64,000 nt of DNA from Elusimicrobia bacterium GWB2_63_22 (GCA_001799735.1 MGUA01000039.1:16289-80288); one strand, 5' to 3'. Shown: positions 42,101 through 50,579, numbered from the stretch's first letter. Made by a program: numbers and translations. Notes: generated from the letters alone by a model not told the origin.

Positions 42101-44497
42101 GTCTTCGCTCTTGGGGTAGCCGTAGAGGGTGAGCCCGCTGGAGCAGGTGAAGTTCTGGCCGCCGCGGCCGTCGGCGTCCTCGTCTATCTGGCCGTAATGG
42201 ATGTTGAGCTGCGGGCCGCCGGAGCCCTGGCCGTAGACGATCATTTCGAGCGTCTTTTTCTGGGAGAAGTCCAGGCCGGTGAGGGACAGCGGGTAGGCGA
42301 TGGAGACCTCGGTGGAGATGCTGAAATCGTAGCTGACGGTCAGCACCTGCTGGCTGCCCTCCGAAGAGGAGGCCGCGTTTATCTCCCTGGCCTTCACGTT
42401 CTCGTTGGCCCAGCCCACGGCGCGCGGGTCGGCCGGAGGCCGATTGAGGCCGGGAGGGTTGGCGGCGATGACCCAGTAGTTCTTGTCCAGCGGGGCGGAG
42501 TCGTCCTGCTTTACGCCTTCCATGTTGTCTATCAGCGCGAAATCGTTAAGGTTGGGGTTGGTCTTGGACTGGGCCACTTCGCCGCCCAGGGAGGTCCGTA
42601 TGCCCAGCAGGTTCATGCCCTTTAACTGGGCGTCGCCCTCGTAGACCAGCATGCTGTTGACCAGGTCGCTCACGTTGGGCACGCTGTTGCTCTTGATGCC
42701 GCCCTGGTAGAGCAGCGTGGTGCCCAGCGAGAAGTGGCTGCCGAAGTCGTAGGAGGCGCGGCCGCCCACCAGCGACTGGTTGCCGGTGCCGCCGTACTGC
42801 GAGACCTCGTAGGTGATGTCGATCTTGGAGTCCTGCCCTATCTTCTCCGGATAGTAGAAGGTGATGAAGCCGGACTCGTAGTCTATGAAGTAGTCCACGT
42901 TGCGCGTGTATCTGCCGTTGTCCACCGTCACGACCTCTGAGTTGAGCACTATGCTGGCGTCCAGGGTGAAGGTCTTAAAGCGGTAGTTGTACTCCACGTG
43001 GAACAGCCGCTTGGAGGCGGGGGTGGCGGCGTAGACCTGCGGGTCCGGTGTGTCCGGGTCGCCGTCGGCGCCGAACGGCTGCTTCAGGTGGAAAATGCCC
43101 TGCTCGAAGTCCACGATTATCCTGTCATCGGCGTACATCTGCTGCGGGTTCAGAGAAGAGCCTACGTCGTTGTGGCTGAGGTCCTGCACCTTCAGCGAGA
43201 AGTTGCCGGTGCCGTTGTCGCGCACGATATTGGTCTGGCCGATGGAATAGTAGGTCTTGAGCTCGCGCCGGTAGCCGGTCTCGGCCGGGGTGGAGATGCG
43301 GACGTCATCCTTGGACTTGACGATCTTGAACAGGCCGTCGCCGCCGGTGTCGAGCGTGGAGGTGGAGGTGTTGGCCGACAGCAGCGAATTGTTGGCGTTC
43401 TGGAAGTCCATGAGGACCACGTCGTCGGAATCCAGGGTGGAGCTGAAGGTCAGGATGCCGTTGGCGTAGTCCATCACGTAGTCCACGCCGCGGCTCATCA
43501 GCTGGAACCGGCCCGTATAGGAGGAGGTCTGCACGCCCAGGTCGCTGCCGGTCATGGCGAAAACGGTGACGTTGTCCACGGCGGCGGAGTTCTGGCGGTC
43601 GATGTAGACCTTTTCGGAGTTTGCCTTGATCGGCAGGCGCGCGGTGTTGCCGAAAGTGAGGTCGTAGTACTTCCGGCGCAGGTAGCTGATGTCGTTGATG
43701 TCGGCCTTCTGGAACTGCGTGTTGCCGGTAAACTGCTTGGTCTTGCTGTCGCCCTTGGTCCGCGACCCGACGAAGGTGAACTTGAAGCTCTTGGTCCTCA
43801 GGTCGGCCCTGATGCCGAACAGCTGCTTGTTGTAGGAGACGAATTCCGTGGCGGGCAGCGAGAGGTCGATGTCGCCGAACGAGACGTTCTGCACCACCTC
43901 GTTGGGGTCGCCCTGGTAGACCACCGAGATGTCCTGCTTGTCCTGCTTGGTGTCGTCGTAGTCCACGTTGACGGAGATCTTAGCACCCACCTTGCCCTGC
44001 ATGCGCACCTGCATCTGCTGGGTGATCTCGAACAGGCTCAGGCTGCGCGCGCGGGTGGAGTTGGTCTGGTCGGCTATATAGCGCTTGCCGCTGTAGTTGA
44101 CGGCGATGACCTTGCGGCCGGTGACGGAGAGGCTGGTGCCGGACTCCCGGAACTCTACCTGCGGCTCGGGGGAGAGCGGGGTGTCGGTGGAGACTTCCAC
44201 CGCGGGCAGCGGGGCCAGCTCTTCGCCGCGGAAGCGGCCGGTCTCCACGGCCTCGCGCGCGGAGTTCCAGGAATCCTGGGTATAGGAGAAGGGCAGGTCG
44301 CCCGCGACGGAGTCCAGGCCGCCGGCTTCTGGAGCGGTGGAAACGGCCTGTTCCGAGAGTATTTTTTCCGAGTCCTGCCGGTCCAGCAGGAGGAAGCGCC
44401 CGGAGGAGAAGGAGGGAACGGCGAAATCCCCGGCGTGCGCCGGAGCGGCGCAGGACAGGACTATCGCGAGTTTTAACAGTAGGGCCTTAAATTTCAC
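39146..44497 (-). CDS. SprA/Sov-like giant outer-membrane protein (type IX translocon candidate)
   Basis: A 1783-residue protein starting at GTG (44497), with a signal peptide (ending AHAG-D). The N-terminal part has many porin-like strand pairs (VDYDDTKQDKQDISVVYQGDPNEVVQNVSFGDIDLSLPATEF; YIDRQNSAAVDNVTVF). Near residues 660-690 LNDFALIDNMEGVKQDDSAP matches the IDDFEGS-type motif of SprA, followed by a calcium-loop-like segment (NGRLDSQDLNRNGRLDGQDF). The last third is continuous beta strands and ends in SYQAGSTLTFQF, a C-terminal Phe as in outer-membrane barrels. Bacteroidota SprA (about 2400 residues) is the 36-strand type IX translocon; this one is shorter. A PorV-like gene lies 14 kb away. 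Family call is by motif, not by search. Confidence 0.62.
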   Translation of the reverse strand: MKFKALLLKLAIVLSCAAPAHAGDFAVPSFSSGRFLLLDRQDSEKILSEQAVSTAPEAGGLDSVAGDLPFSYTQDSWNSAREAVETGRFRGEELAPLPAVEVSTDTPLSPEPQVEFRESGTSLSVTGRKVIAVNYSGKRYIADQTNSTRARSLSLFEITQQMQVRMQGKVGAKISVNVDYDDTKQDKQDISVVYQGDPNEVVQNVSFGDIDLSLPATEFVSYNKQLFGIRADLRTKSFKFTFVGSRTKGDSKTKQFTGNTQFQKADINDISYLRRKYYDLTFGNTARLPIKANSEKVYIDRQNSAAVDNVTVFAMTGSDLGVQTSSYTGRFQLMSRGVDYVMDYANGILTFSSTLDSDDVVLMDFQNANNSLLSANTSTSTLDTGGDGLFKIVKSKDDVRISTPAETGYRRELKTYYSIGQTNIVRDNGTGNFSLKVQDLSHNDVGSSLNPQQMYADDRIIVDFEQGIFHLKQPFGADGDPDTPDPQVYAATPASKRLFHVEYNYRFKTFTLDASIVLNSEVVTVDNGRYTRNVDYFIDYESGFITFYYPEKIGQDSKIDITYEVSQYGGTGNQSLVGGRASYDFGSHFSLGTTLLYQGGIKSNSVPNVSDLVNSMLVYEGDAQLKGMNLLGIRTSLGGEVAQSKTNPNLNDFALIDNMEGVKQDDSAPLDKNYWVIAANPPGLNRPPADPRAVGWANENVKAREINAASSSEGSQQVLTVSYDFSISTEVSIAYPLSLTGLDFSQKKTLEMIVYGQGSGGPQLNIHYGQIDEDADGRGGQNFTCSSGLTLYGYPKSEDLNCDSQVSTSEDIGWLYAPEGLEQRRYGASNGRLDSQDLNRNGRLDGQDFTGGDFGYENGSTFVDTTDLNAAKNVINFSGWHTLSTQMPITSTNSFNWNAVKQVRVSLKKPVGLTCSSSSVPGCSGVVKFARISAVGNTWAVFESTSGGGVQVSAINNIDNTDYNPIYNAGGDAARVFDDLYGSVSEQKQKSNSATLSEQTLRISYSSVTAASSGYVYRNYSQALDISQHETLRFLINNAGVADANAKFFLRAGGDASYFKVSVPLDFTGWRLIELRQEDLTKDSIPDMWVSNSIYNITVSSAGTASLQQVSQLRVGVESADATQRSGTVYFNELHVKDPIVRTGNARKVEGTVELPGWFSAGGKHRYVDRSFQTPVTAVANQDNELSSAYMNLTRISFFPVNVTAARQITVTPNAAATGANNLVTVLQEGKVKKFDGTASGSLNVGVLPKIGLNYTKGITDYTLLSRKDDRDTYAANMSYSLPGSLPILPRTVNASYSLSRSLVNYDAARLSNLSGLYDTDERTDLYSGKLSFVPWRGSTFNPGYSLQTVREKKSPLANPAALETYPKSMQQTVDFNSNLLFARWLNPSVNYSVTTIENNNLTATTVTVAQSSQVFTAGEIKTVTRSAQGGVSMTVSFNDLVPKSRLLRSLVLSSNYQIQDGDSWYYVEKEYNTRSKLWLRDPLAPANPFAQRNSLTLRDTVSSTQRWQPFEGYGLKGAAAALNTLSVTNNFSNSVQRSEVTGTVSKSINRTFPDMILSLSQLELLTRTRRWAQNATMNLKYSKNRNEAVSISVEQADSYGMDLRFKLLNFVDTAASYNLKTSEFKEQVSGQITRQSRHDDLTLQGSFDYRKVRFTPKADYVSDVSKGALGVTTSDTKTITPSLLIKSDFQLPKGLKLPFMKQVLLFTNRIVWTTTLSYAIKSSPITIADNNRLFSLNSSADYEAAKNLRLTFNAGLQRLWHKFLKEEEYISYQAGSTLTFQF

Positions 44498-44597
44498 TCT
44501 GTGTCCAAGAAAATCCGGGCAAACGGAAACTGCCCGGCTTTAAGCGGGCTTTCCGCCGTTCCGGGCTGGGCCGCGGTAGTTCCACCGGCCGTCGATA

Positions 44598-44603
44598 TAT
44601 AAT
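44598..44603 (+). promoter_or_regulatory. -10 element for the lptF/lptG pair
   Basis: TATAAT in GATATATAATAGAATAAATAAATG; ends 11 bases before the ATG at 44615, without ribosome-binding site. Confidence 0.5.
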
Positions 44604-44614
44604 AGAATAAATAA

Positions 44615-45727
44615 ATGCCGATGCCTATAGTGCGGCTTTACATCCTGCGCGTTTTCGCCCGTTTTTTCGGGCTGGCGCTGTTTGTCTTCATGGCGCTGCT
44701 GGTAATGCTGAATTTCGTGCAGATCGTCAACAAAGGGGCGCTGGCCGGCTTTTCCCTCTACTTCTTCGCCAAGAGCGTGCTGTTCCTGCTGCCCAATATC
44801 ATAGGCACCTCCCTGCCGCTGGCCTTCCTGCTGGCCATGCTGCTCTCCCTCGGGCAGATGTCGCAGGACGGGGAGATCATCGCCCTGCGGGCCGGCGGTT
44901 TTTCTTTCTACGGGATCTTCACCGGAGTTTTCTGGGCGGCGCTGCTCTCTTCCGCGCTGCTGCTGGCGGTCAACAACTGGCTGGGGCCCGCCTCGCTCAA
45001 GCGCTCCACGGACTACACGCTGTCGATGATAAACAGGGTGACCAAGATAGAGCTCAAGCCGCGCACCTTCCAGAAGCTCTCGGACTGGGTCCTCTACGCT
45101 GCGGACGTCAACAACCTTACCGGGGCGATGCGCGGCGTGAAGCTGGTGCGCATGATAAACAAGGGCAACGAGCCGGCCTTCGTGACGCGGATAAACGCCT
45201 CCGGCGGGAGCTACCGCATGGCCTCGGACCGCGGCCTGGAGATAACGCTGGGCAACGGCCAGTTCAGCCAGACCGATTACAAGGACGCGGAGAAGATACT
45301 TTACGGGAGTTTCTCGTCGTACAAGACCCTGCTGCCTTTCTTTCCCGAGGAGGGCAAGGCGCGCAAGCTTAACCACCGCGAGCTCACCACGTCCGGGCTG
45401 CTGGCCCTGCTGAAGGACAAAACCCTGGACGCTGAAATGGCCGTAAAATACCGCATCGAGGCGGCCTCCCGCTTCGCGCTGGCGCTGGCGCCGCTGGCGT
45501 TCTTCCTGGTGGGGGCCCCGCTGGGCGTGGCGCTGGACAAGCGGGGCCGTTCCGCCGGCTTCGCCATCAGCCTGCTGATGATCTTCTTCTACTACGGCCT
45601 TACCATCTCGGGCATGGTGCTCTGCAAAAAATACCAGGCGCTGTTCCCCTGGGCCATCTTCGCGCCGGTGCTGCTGACTGGCGGCGCGGGGGCCTGGCTG
45701 TGGAAGCGGCGGCTTTACGCGAAATGA
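44615..45727 (+). CDS. LptF/LptG family permease, first of pair
   Basis: A 370-residue inner-membrane protein: an N-terminal helix group (YILRVFARFFGLALFVFMALLVMLNFVQIV; FLLPNIIGTSLPLAFLLAMLLSLGQMSQDGEIIALRAGG), a periplasmic beta-jellyroll domain (about residues 130-270) and three C-terminal helices. The SxDxEIxALRAxG coupling helix is the hallmark of LptF/G. With LptB2 it extracts lipopolysaccharide from the inner membrane and passes it to LptC/LptA. Its stop codon overlaps the next gene's ATG (ATGA). LptF and LptG cannot be told apart safely here. Confidence 0.88.
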   Translation: MPMPIVRLYILRVFARFFGLALFVFMALLVMLNFVQIVNKGALAGFSLYFFAKSVLFLLPNIIGTSLPLAFLLAMLLSLGQMSQDGEIIALRAGGFSFYGIFTGVFWAALLSSALLLAVNNWLGPASLKRSTDYTLSMINRVTKIELKPRTFQKLSDWVLYAADVNNLTGAMRGVKLVRMINKGNEPAFVTRINASGGSYRMASDRGLEITLGNGQFSQTDYKDAEKILYGSFSSYKTLLPFFPEEGKARKLNHRELTTSGLLALLKDKTLDAEMAVKYRIEAASRFALALAPLAFFLVGAPLGVALDKRGRSAGFAISLLMIFFYYGLTISGMVLCKKYQALFPWAIFAPVLLTGGAGAWLWKRRLYAK

Positions 45728-46812
45728 ATAAAGTCTTCCACCGGTATATCGCGCGCGGTTTCTGGGCCCCTTTCGGCTTCGGCCTCGCGGTCTTCTGCCT
45801 GCTGTTGCTGTTCGGCAGCCTGTTCGACAAGCTTAATTTCTTCATGCGCAGCGGCTCCGGCGCTGGTGCCTTCGCGCGGTATATCGCCTTCCAGGCGCCG
45901 TATTTCGCCGTAAAGATGGCGCCCATCGCCACCCTGCTGGCCGTGCTGTTCACGCTGGGGGGCATGATCTCCAGGGGCGAATGGAAGGCCGGCCTCGCCG
46001 GGGGCTGGCGGCCTTTCGACATGATCAAGCCGCTGCTCTTGTGCTCGGTGGTGGCCGGCGCGGGCCAGCTGCTGCTGCAGGAGACGGCGGCCCCTGACCT
46101 GTTCATGAGGGCCGAGTACCTGATGGAGGGCAAGCTGCGCGCCAAGCAGGATTGGAAACACCTGGTCAAAAAGGACGTGACCTTCTCAGCCGGCGACGAG
46201 GTCTTTGTTACGGCGCACGTTTTTGACGGTCGCAGGCGCGTCATGGAACGGGTGATAATGAGCATCTACAACAAGGGGGAGCTGTCCCTGGAGATCAACG
46301 CGGCCTCCGCCTCCTGGCAGCCCTCGGTAAAGCGCTGGGCCTTCCACGACGGGGTGATGATAAAATACGGCGCCGGCTCCGGCCCGTCCATAAAACGCTT
46401 CGTGTCCTATCAGTCCGCCATTTCGGTGCGGCCGGAGAACCTGGTGCTGGAGAAGCTGGTGCCGGACGGGCTTTCCTCCGCGGACCTGCTGCGCCGCCTG
46501 CGGCGCATGCGGGCCGTCGGCGCGCCGGCCACCGAGGAGCGCACCCTGCTGTGGGTCAAGCTGGCCGCGCCGCTGGCCAACCCCGCTATGGCGCTGATAG
46601 GGGCCGCGATGGTGCTGCTGGTGCGGCGCAATAATAAATTTTTTAGTTTCGGCCTGGCCCTGGGTTTCGGCTTCTTCTTCTGGGCGGTGATCATAATGGC
46701 GCAGGCCGCCGGCAACGCCGAGCTGCTGCACCCGGCGCTGGCGGGCTTCGCGCCGCCGGCGCTGTTCACGCTGGTCTCGCTGTGGGGCCTGCGGCGGGCC
46801 AGGGCCATTTGA
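45724..46812 (+). CDS. LptF/LptG family permease, second of pair
   Basis: A 362-residue protein from the ATG at 45724. It has the same architecture as its neighbour: YIARGFWAPFGFGLAVFCLLLLFGSLF helix, AVKMAPIATLLAVLFTLGGMISRGEWKAGLAGG (coupling helix), a periplasmic domain with FVTAHVFDGRRRVMERVIMSIYN, and C-terminal helices with PLANPAMALIGAAMVLLVRRNNKFFSFGLALGFGFFFWAVIIMAQ. The pair forms the heterodimeric transmembrane part of the Lpt ABC exporter; lptB, lptC and lptA are not in the window. Presence of both implies a lipopolysaccharide-bearing outer membrane. Confidence 0.88.
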   Translation: MNKVFHRYIARGFWAPFGFGLAVFCLLLLFGSLFDKLNFFMRSGSGAGAFARYIAFQAPYFAVKMAPIATLLAVLFTLGGMISRGEWKAGLAGGWRPFDMIKPLLLCSVVAGAGQLLLQETAAPDLFMRAEYLMEGKLRAKQDWKHLVKKDVTFSAGDEVFVTAHVFDGRRRVMERVIMSIYNKGELSLEINAASASWQPSVKRWAFHDGVMIKYGAGSGPSIKRFVSYQSAISVRPENLVLEKLVPDGLSSADLLRRLRRMRAVGAPATEERTLLWVKLAAPLANPAMALIGAAMVLLVRRNNKFFSFGLALGFGFFFWAVIIMAQAAGNAELLHPALAGFAPPALFTLVSLWGLRRARAI

Positions 46813-46870
46813 CTGGGCTTTGTTTAGTCGGTAAACTGTATCTGGATAAAACCTAAAGGCAGGGGGAAAC

Positions 46871-47440
46871 ATGCGCGCTATAGCATTATCGGTTCTTTTA
46901 CTGGGCCTGGCCGGCACGGCTTCGGCCTTCGACGCCTCCAGACTCGATTATTCCATAATGGCCGGCTACGCCAAGCCGGTGGGCGGCAACTGGGCGAAGG
47001 ATTACCGTAGTTCCCCTTTCTTCGGGGCGGGCGTCGAATACAATACCGGTACCGAGTTCCGCTGGGGCTTAGAGGTCGGCTACAATACCGGGCACGAGCA
47101 TAAGGTGGTCACTAAATACGACCCCGGCATGCTTTTTATTGCGCCCTATCTTAAGGAATACCGCTTCTACGACAGCTGGGAATATTACGCGCAGATAGGC
47201 GTGGGCCTCTATCACCGCGTCAGCCCGGAGTATACCGACGCCGGCGTGACTTACGAGGGCGGCCTCAGCGGCAAGCTGGGCGCCAACGGTGGCTTAGGCT
47301 TCTCCTACTACCTGGCGGAAGGGTTCAAGGTCGGCATAGACCTGCGCGTCCACCACGCCATAGAGTTCCTCGGCATCGGCCCGGAGATGGCCTCTGCCAC
47401 TAACTTCACGCCGAGCCTCACGCTGAGCAAGAAGTTTTAG
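46871..47440 (+). CDS. Small outer-membrane beta-barrel protein
   Basis: A 189-residue protein; AGGGGGAAAC precedes the ATG at 46871. Signal peptide MRAIALSVLLLGLAGTASA. The mature protein has about eight amphipathic strands (LDYSIMAGYAKPVG, FFGAGVEYNTGTEFRWGLEVGYNTG, YYAQIGVGLYHRV, GANGGLGFSYYLAEGFKVGIDLRVHHA) and ends LTLSKKF with a terminal Phe, as needed for BAM insertion. It resembles OmpW/OmpX-like eight-strand barrels. Convergent with pgl, overlapping its stop by 4 bases. Confidence 0.78.
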   Translation: MRAIALSVLLLGLAGTASAFDASRLDYSIMAGYAKPVGGNWAKDYRSSPFFGAGVEYNTGTEFRWGLEVGYNTGHEHKVVTKYDPGMLFIAPYLKEYRFYDSWEYYAQIGVGLYHRVSPEYTDAGVTYEGGLSGKLGANGGLGFSYYLAEGFKVGIDLRVHHAIEFLGIGPEMASATNFTPSLTLSKKF

Positions 47441-48114
47441 GATTTTTCGGAGAAGAGCAGGTACAGATCCCCGCGCGGCCTCAGCCGGCCCGCGGGGATA
47501 TTTTTGTCGCCGGCCGCCGCCTTCAGGAAGGCCGCCTTCTTGGCCGGGCCGGCGGCCAGCAGCACCACGGTCGCCGCCCGGTTGAGGGCTTTCAGCGTCA
47601 GCGTTACGCGGCGGGCCGGGGCCGCGCCGGCCGGCGCCGCGGCGGCCGCGACCAGCCCGCGGCTGGCCAGCGCAGGGGAGCCGGGAAACAGAGAGGCCGT
47701 ATGGCCGTCGGCGCCGAGGCCGAGGAAGACCAGGTCCAGCCGGCCCCCTGGGCCCGCGGCGGCCTTAAGTTCATTTTCGTAGGCGGCGGCCGCGCCCGGC
47801 CCCGGGCGCAGCGGGCGCAGGTTGGCGCGGGATATTTTTATTTTAGAAAAAAGGCTGCGCCGGGCCGAGCCGAAATTGCTGTGCTTCGAGGACGCCGGGA
47901 CCAGCCTTTCGTCCGACATGAAGAAGACGGCCTTCTCCCACGGGAGCCGCATGGCCGCCAGCCGGCGAAAGAAGTGCAGCGGGGTGCTGCCGCCGGGCAG
48001 CGCCGCAAGCAGCGGGGGAGCCTGCTTGCCGCGCAGGGCCCTGGCGAACAGCGCGGCGGCGAAGGCCGCCATGGCTTCCGGAGAGCGGAATTTCCTGACG
48101 AGGCGGCGTTTCAA
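47437..48114 (-). CDS. pgl: 6-phosphogluconolactonase
   Basis: A 225-residue enzyme of the glucosamine-6-phosphate-isomerase-like fold that hydrolyses 6-phosphogluconolactone in the oxidative pentose-phosphate pathway. Visible motifs: LAALPGGSTPLHFFRRLA, FFMSDERLVPASSKHSNFG and LDLVFLGLGADGHTASLFPGSPAL, the DevB-type signatures. Its ATG overlaps the zwf stop (ATGA), so it is translated with zwf. It is the last gene of the reverse-strand operon, and it overlaps the convergent barrel gene by 4 bases. Confidence 0.92.
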   Translation of the reverse strand: MKRRLVRKFRSPEAMAAFAAALFARALRGKQAPPLLAALPGGSTPLHFFRRLAAMRLPWEKAVFFMSDERLVPASSKHSNFGSARRSLFSKIKISRANLRPLRPGPGAAAAYENELKAAAGPGGRLDLVFLGLGADGHTASLFPGSPALASRGLVAAAAAPAGAAPARRVTLTLKALNRAATVVLLAAGPAKKAAFLKAAAGDKNIPAGRLRPRGDLYLLFSEKS

Positions 48115-49571
48115 AACCAGCGCCTCCCGTCCCGCTCCAGCAGGGCGTCCGCGGCCGCCGGGCCGGCGCTGCCGTCGGGATAGAGGTGCAGGGGGGCGCC
48201 GGGCGCTTCCCAGGCCTTCAGGACGGGGGAAAGGTAGTCCCAGAGGAATTTCATTTCGAAGTCGCCCAGGAAAAGGGTCTGGTCCCCGGCCATCGCCTCA
48301 AGCAGCAGGCGCTCGTAGTCGTCGGGCGCGCCGGCCTCTTCGGCGTGCTCGCGGTAGGCCAGGTTCATAGCCCTGGGCGTGAAGCACTGTTTGGGGCCGG
48401 GATGTTTTGTGACCATCGACAAGGAAAGATCTTCCCTGGGCTGGATATTAAGGGTGAAGACATTGGAATAGCCGGCGTCCGTGCCGCTGAAGGCGCCGCT
48501 GGAAGGCTTTTTGTAGGCCAGGTCTATGCGAGTACGTTTGCGCCCCGCTTTTTTGCCGGCCCTTATATAGAACGGGACGCCGCGCCAGCGGTCGTTCTCC
48601 ACCAGCAGCCGGAAGGCCAGGAAGGTCTCCGTCGTGGAACCCTGCGCCACGCCAGGCTCTCCAGCGTAGCCGGCGTACTGGCCCCGCACAAAGCCGGCGG
48701 CCTCGCCCGGGCCGGGCTTGGGCACGCTGGCGAAGAAGCGCCGTTTCTGTTCTTTGAACTGGCTGTCGCGAAAGCCCTCCGGCAGGTCCATCGCGGTCAC
48801 GGCCGCCAGCTGCAGGATGTGGCTCATCATGTCCCGCGCCAGGCCCATGCGCTCGAAGAAAGAGGCGCGCCCTTCCACGCCCAGTTCCTCGAAGACGGTG
48901 ATCTGCACGTGGTCGAGGAAGCGGGCGTTCCAAGTCTCCTCGAACAGCGGGTTGGCGGCCCTGAGGGCCAGGATATTCTGCACCGTTTCCTTGCCGGTGA
49001 AATGGTCTATACGGTAGATCTGCGACTCGGGCACCGCCTTTTTCAGGCCGGAGTCCAGCGCGCAGGCGCTCTCCAGGCTGGAGCCGTAAGGTTTCTCTAT
49101 TATTATCCTGGACCAGTGCGCGCCGCCGCCGGGTTCGGAGAGCAGGCCGGCGTCCTTGAGCCTGAGCGCTATCGGTTCGAAAGCGGAAGGGGGGGTGGCG
49201 AGGTAGAACAGCCGCTTCTTTTCCACTCCGTGCTCGGCATCCAGCGCGTCGAGCGCGGCCGAGAGTTCGCGGTAGAAGGCCGGGCTATCGTAGTCCGCCC
49301 GCAGATACCGGGCCCGGGCGAGCAGGGCCCTGGCGCAGCGGCCCCCGGCGCCGGCGGCCGCGGCGGCCAGGCGGGCCTCGAAGGCCGGCCGGTCCAGAGG
49401 GGTGCGCCCGACGAACAGCGCGTAAAAATTCCGCGGGGCCAGCCCCTTGCCGCACAGGCCGGCCAGCGCCGGGATTATCCGGCGGGCGGCCAAGTCGCCG
49501 GTGGCGCCGAACAGCACTACGCCGCAGCTGTCGGGGCGGGTCTCGCTGCAGAAGCCGACGGGGGCCGTCAT
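48111..49571 (-). CDS. zwf: Glucose-6-phosphate 1-dehydrogenase
   Basis: A 486-residue enzyme that oxidises glucose 6-phosphate with NAD(P)+. N-terminal Rossmann motif LFGATGDLAARR, then IIEKPYGSSLESA, the active-site segment YRIDHFTGKETVQNILALR and LDHVQITVFEELGVEGRASFFERMGLARDMMSHILQ. The length matches the family (480-500). It overlaps gnd upstream and pgl downstream by 4 bases each (ATGA both times), so flux steps are co-translated. Confidence 0.96.
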   Translation of the reverse strand: MTAPVGFCSETRPDSCGVVLFGATGDLAARRIIPALAGLCGKGLAPRNFYALFVGRTPLDRPAFEARLAAAAAGAGGRCARALLARARYLRADYDSPAFYRELSAALDALDAEHGVEKKRLFYLATPPSAFEPIALRLKDAGLLSEPGGGAHWSRIIIEKPYGSSLESACALDSGLKKAVPESQIYRIDHFTGKETVQNILALRAANPLFEETWNARFLDHVQITVFEELGVEGRASFFERMGLARDMMSHILQLAAVTAMDLPEGFRDSQFKEQKRRFFASVPKPGPGEAAGFVRGQYAGYAGEPGVAQGSTTETFLAFRLLVENDRWRGVPFYIRAGKKAGRKRTRIDLAYKKPSSGAFSGTDAGYSNVFTLNIQPREDLSLSMVTKHPGPKQCFTPRAMNLAYREHAEEAGAPDDYERLLLEAMAGDQTLFLGDFEMKFLWDYLSPVLKAWEAPGAPLHLYPDGSAGPAAADALLERDGRRWF

Positions 49572-50470
49572 CGCGCTTTTACGCCGTGGCCGCCGAATTC
49601 GTTGCGCAGCGCCGCGGAGAGGCGGTCGCCGAAATTATCCTTATCCTGAGAGGTGAAGCGCTTGAACAGCGCGGCCGCGATGGCCGGGGCCGGCACGCCC
49701 AGGCGCGCGGCCTCCTCCACAGTCCAGCGGCCTTCGCCGGAATCGGCCACTACGCCGGAGACCTTCTCCAGCCGCGGGTCCTTGTCAAAGGCGTTCTGCG
49801 CCAGTTCCAGCAGCCAGGAGCGGATCACGCTGCCCCGGTTCCAGGTGCCGGCCAGCCCCGCCAGGTCCATGTTCCCGAACGGAGAGGCCTTTATGAGTTC
49901 GAAACCCTCGCCGTAGGCCTCCATCATCGCGTACTCTATGCCGTTATGCACCATCTTGGTGAAATGCCCGGCGCCGGGGCCGCCGCAGTGCATATAGCCG
50001 CCGTCCTGGCAGAGCGCTTTTATAAAAGGTTCCGCTCCGGCGAAGGCGGGCTTCTCGCCGCCGGCCATCACGCAGTAGCCCTTCTCCAGACCCCAGATCC
50101 CGCCGGAGACGCCGGCGTCCAGAAAATTCACTCCGGCCGCCGAGGCTTTTTCAGCGCGCCGCACGGCGTCCCGCCAATGGCCGTTGGCGCCGTCGATTAT
50201 GAGGTCGCCCTTCTGCAGCAGGGAGAGCAGGCCAAGGAACAGGGTCTCCGTCGCCTCGCCGGCGGGGATCATCATCCAGACGGCCCGCGGGGCCGGCATG
50301 GCGGCGACCAGCTCGGTAAGGGTTTTGGCCGTGACTGCCCCGGCCGCCCCGAGGGGGGCGAGCCTTTCCGGCTCCCGGTTCCAGACGTGAGTTTTGACGC
50401 CCCGGGCCACGAGGCGGCGGGCCATGTTGCCGCCCATCCTGCCCAAGCCGGCTATAGCTATTGAATGCAT
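49568..50470 (-). CDS. gnd: 6-phosphogluconate dehydrogenase, decarboxylating (short GndA-type)
   Basis: A 300-residue protein from the ATG at 50470 (GGGGG lies upstream). Motifs: GLGRMGGNMARRL (dinucleotide fold), DGANGHWRDAVRRAE, DAGVSGGIWGLEKGYCVMAGG, and HFTKMVHNGIEYAMMEAYGEGFEL, with the catalytic Lys of the TKMVHNG motif. This is the short class (about 300 residues) found in many bacteria instead of the 470-residue Gnd. It gives ribulose 5-phosphate and CO2. The tkt gene lies 109 bases upstream, separated by a structured spacer; zwf follows with an ATGA overlap. Confidence 0.94.
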   Translation of the reverse strand: MHSIAIAGLGRMGGNMARRLVARGVKTHVWNREPERLAPLGAAGAVTAKTLTELVAAMPAPRAVWMMIPAGEATETLFLGLLSLLQKGDLIIDGANGHWRDAVRRAEKASAAGVNFLDAGVSGGIWGLEKGYCVMAGGEKPAFAGAEPFIKALCQDGGYMHCGGPGAGHFTKMVHNGIEYAMMEAYGEGFELIKASPFGNMDLAGLAGTWNRGSVIRSWLLELAQNAFDKDPRLEKVSGVVADSGEGRWTVEEAARLGVPAPAIAAALFKRFTSQDKDNFGDRLSAALRNEFGGHGVKAR

Positions 50471-50494
50471 ATGAACCCCCTTGCGCCATAGGTG

Positions 50495-50551
50495 CGCGCT
50501 TATAAGCGCGGTCCTGCCGTTCTTGCCCGTCGGCAAAACCCCGGCAGGACC
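50495..50551 (-). other. Structured spacer between tkt and gnd
   Basis: A 16-bp perfect palindrome CGCGCTTATAAGCGCG (50495-50510) is followed on the plus strand by GGTCCTGCCG (50510-50519) whose reverse complement is at 50542-50551. The spacer could act as an mRNA processing or stability element; no T-run is present. Confidence 0.45.
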
Positions 50552-50579
50552 CCGTGGCGCTGACTGACTGCCGAAAAAA

